Shown here: one piece after another, positions 6,535-6,686 of the stretch
How the letters are laid out: each line of letters starts with the position of its first letter
Position numbering within the stretch: the stretch's first letter is position 1
NCBI GenBank assembly: GCA_049647245.1
Contig: JBARXH010000107.1
Location: 1 to 6,686 of the forward strand
DNA: 6,686 bases
Source: Litorimonas sp049647245
Lineage (GTDB): Bacteria > Pseudomonadota > Alphaproteobacteria > Caulobacterales > Maricaulaceae
Direction: 5' to 3'
Notes under the pieces: generated by a model
Told to the model about the DNA's origin: nothing
What the model saw: only the letters and a program-made list of their open reading frames with translations
Database searches by the model: none
Program-made: the position numbers and the translations under genes

Positions 6535-6554
6535 ATATAAAGGAATTGTTATAT
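6535..6554. promoter_or_regulatory. AT-rich inverted repeat, candidate SahR-type operator for ahcY
   Basis: ATATAA (6535-6540) and TTATAT (6549-6554) are perfect reverse complements separated by eight bases (AGGAATTG). They form an AT-rich island in otherwise GC-rich DNA. The repeat lies 64 bases upstream of the ahcY ATG and 18 bases upstream of the divergent glycosyltransferase start. In many Proteobacteria the ArsR-family repressor SahR controls ahcY and other methionine-cycle genes. From memory its sites are AT-rich palindromes with ATATAAAG-like half-sites, which the left arm here (ATATAAAG) resembles. The repeat is seen directly; the identity of the regulator is inference. Confidence 0.5.
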
Positions 6555-6573
6555 GCGCCCGGCCCGTCTATGG
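6546..6573 (+). promoter_or_regulatory. possible ahcY promoter
   Basis: TTGTTA (6546-6551) could serve as -35 and CTATGG (6568-6573) as a -10 element 16 bases away, resembling the CTAN core of alphaproteobacterial promoters. Transcription would then begin near 6580, giving a leader of about 39 bases. The -35 overlaps the right arm of the inverted repeat at 6535-6554, which would suit repression by a bound regulator. Both elements are weak matches. Confidence 0.25.
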
Positions 6574-6618
6574 ACGGCGCGACATTCCAACACATCCGAC
6601 CCACCGAAAGCCATCTCC

Positions 6619-6686
6619 ATGAGCGTTCAAGACTACGTCGTCAAAGACATCTCCCTGGCCGATTACGGCCGCAAGGAACTCGACAT
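6619..6686 (+). CDS. ahcY: adenosylhomocysteinase (S-adenosylhomocysteine hydrolase), 5' end only
   Basis: Only 22 codons are present before the right edge: MSVQDYVVKDISLADYGRKE then LD. The pattern DYVVKDIsLAdyGRKElD is the characteristic N-terminus of bacterial adenosylhomocysteinase. This is a cytoplasmic NAD-dependent enzyme that splits S-adenosylhomocysteine into adenosine and homocysteine, removing the product inhibitor of SAM-dependent methyltransferases such as TrmL. The catalytic and NAD-binding parts lie outside the window. The ATG lacks a clear Shine-Dalgarno sequence (only GAAAG about 9 bases upstream). It is divergent from the glycosyltransferase and preceded by a candidate methionine-cycle operator, which supports the identification. 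Confidence 0.93.
   Translation, partial: MSVQDYVVKDISLADYGRKELD

Noticed and set aside
5758..6540. Plus-strand open frame opposite the glycosyltransferase
   Set aside because: It is antisense to well-conserved GT2 motifs and its protein is a low-complexity Arg/Gly/Val-rich shadow.
6517..6618. SAH or SAM riboswitch in the ahcY leader
   Set aside because: I could find only one 5-base-pair hairpin, and the sequence does not resemble the SAM-II or SAH riboswitch cores I know. The AT-rich palindrome is better explained as a protein-binding site.
1..6686. Mobile element, CRISPR array, defence or phage cassette
   Set aside because: I saw no transposase, integrase, terminal inverted repeats, spaced direct repeats or toxin-antitoxin-like gene pair. 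All genes have ordinary high-GC housekeeping character.

Overview
The window comes from a high-GC bacterial chromosome and looks like an alphaproteobacterium. The evidence is the trmL-hemF pairing, the style of the S-adenosylhomocysteine hydrolase N-terminus, weak Shine-Dalgarno sites, and promoter-like sequence closer to the Caulobacter pattern (TTGAC...GCTA) than to that of E. coli. A marine stalked or Maricaulis/Hyphomonas-type bacterium would fit, but genus is inference only. Seven complete genes and two edge-truncated genes fill almost the whole window. I see no tRNA, rRNA, CRISPR array, transposase or phage gene. The content is mostly chromosomal housekeeping.

Positions 1-3711 (minus strand) form a compact five-gene run. 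In transcription order these are a Tat-exported PhoD-type alkaline phosphatase, the tRNA wobble-ribose methyltransferase trmL, a small NTF2/SnoaL-fold protein, the oxygen-dependent coproporphyrinogen III oxidase hemF, and an alpha/beta hydrolase cut by the left edge. PhoD and trmL are 14 bases apart; the next three junctions overlap by 4, 8 and 10 bases. This implies one transcript with translational coupling. The products do not form one pathway: phosphate scavenging, tRNA modification, haem synthesis and two proteins of unknown substrate.

Positions 3712-3841 are the divergent spacer between phoD and a plus-strand gene for a six-segment membrane protein of unknown function (3842-4633). That gene runs tail-to-tail into a minus-strand short-chain dehydrogenase, and the two stop codons share one CTAG tetranucleotide. 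Upstream of the dehydrogenase, on the same strand and 33 bases away, is a family 2 glycosyltransferase of the rhamnosyltransferase (WbbL-like) type. Its only usable starts are non-ATG codons.

Positions 6517-6618 are a second divergent spacer leading into ahcY, which is cut by the right edge after 22 codons. The spacer holds an AT-rich inverted repeat, ATATAA-N8-TTATAT, standing out from GC-rich surroundings. The best guess is an operator for a methionine/SAH-cycle repressor such as SahR. This is the most interesting regulatory signal in the window. I found no convincing evidence of a new multi-gene system.
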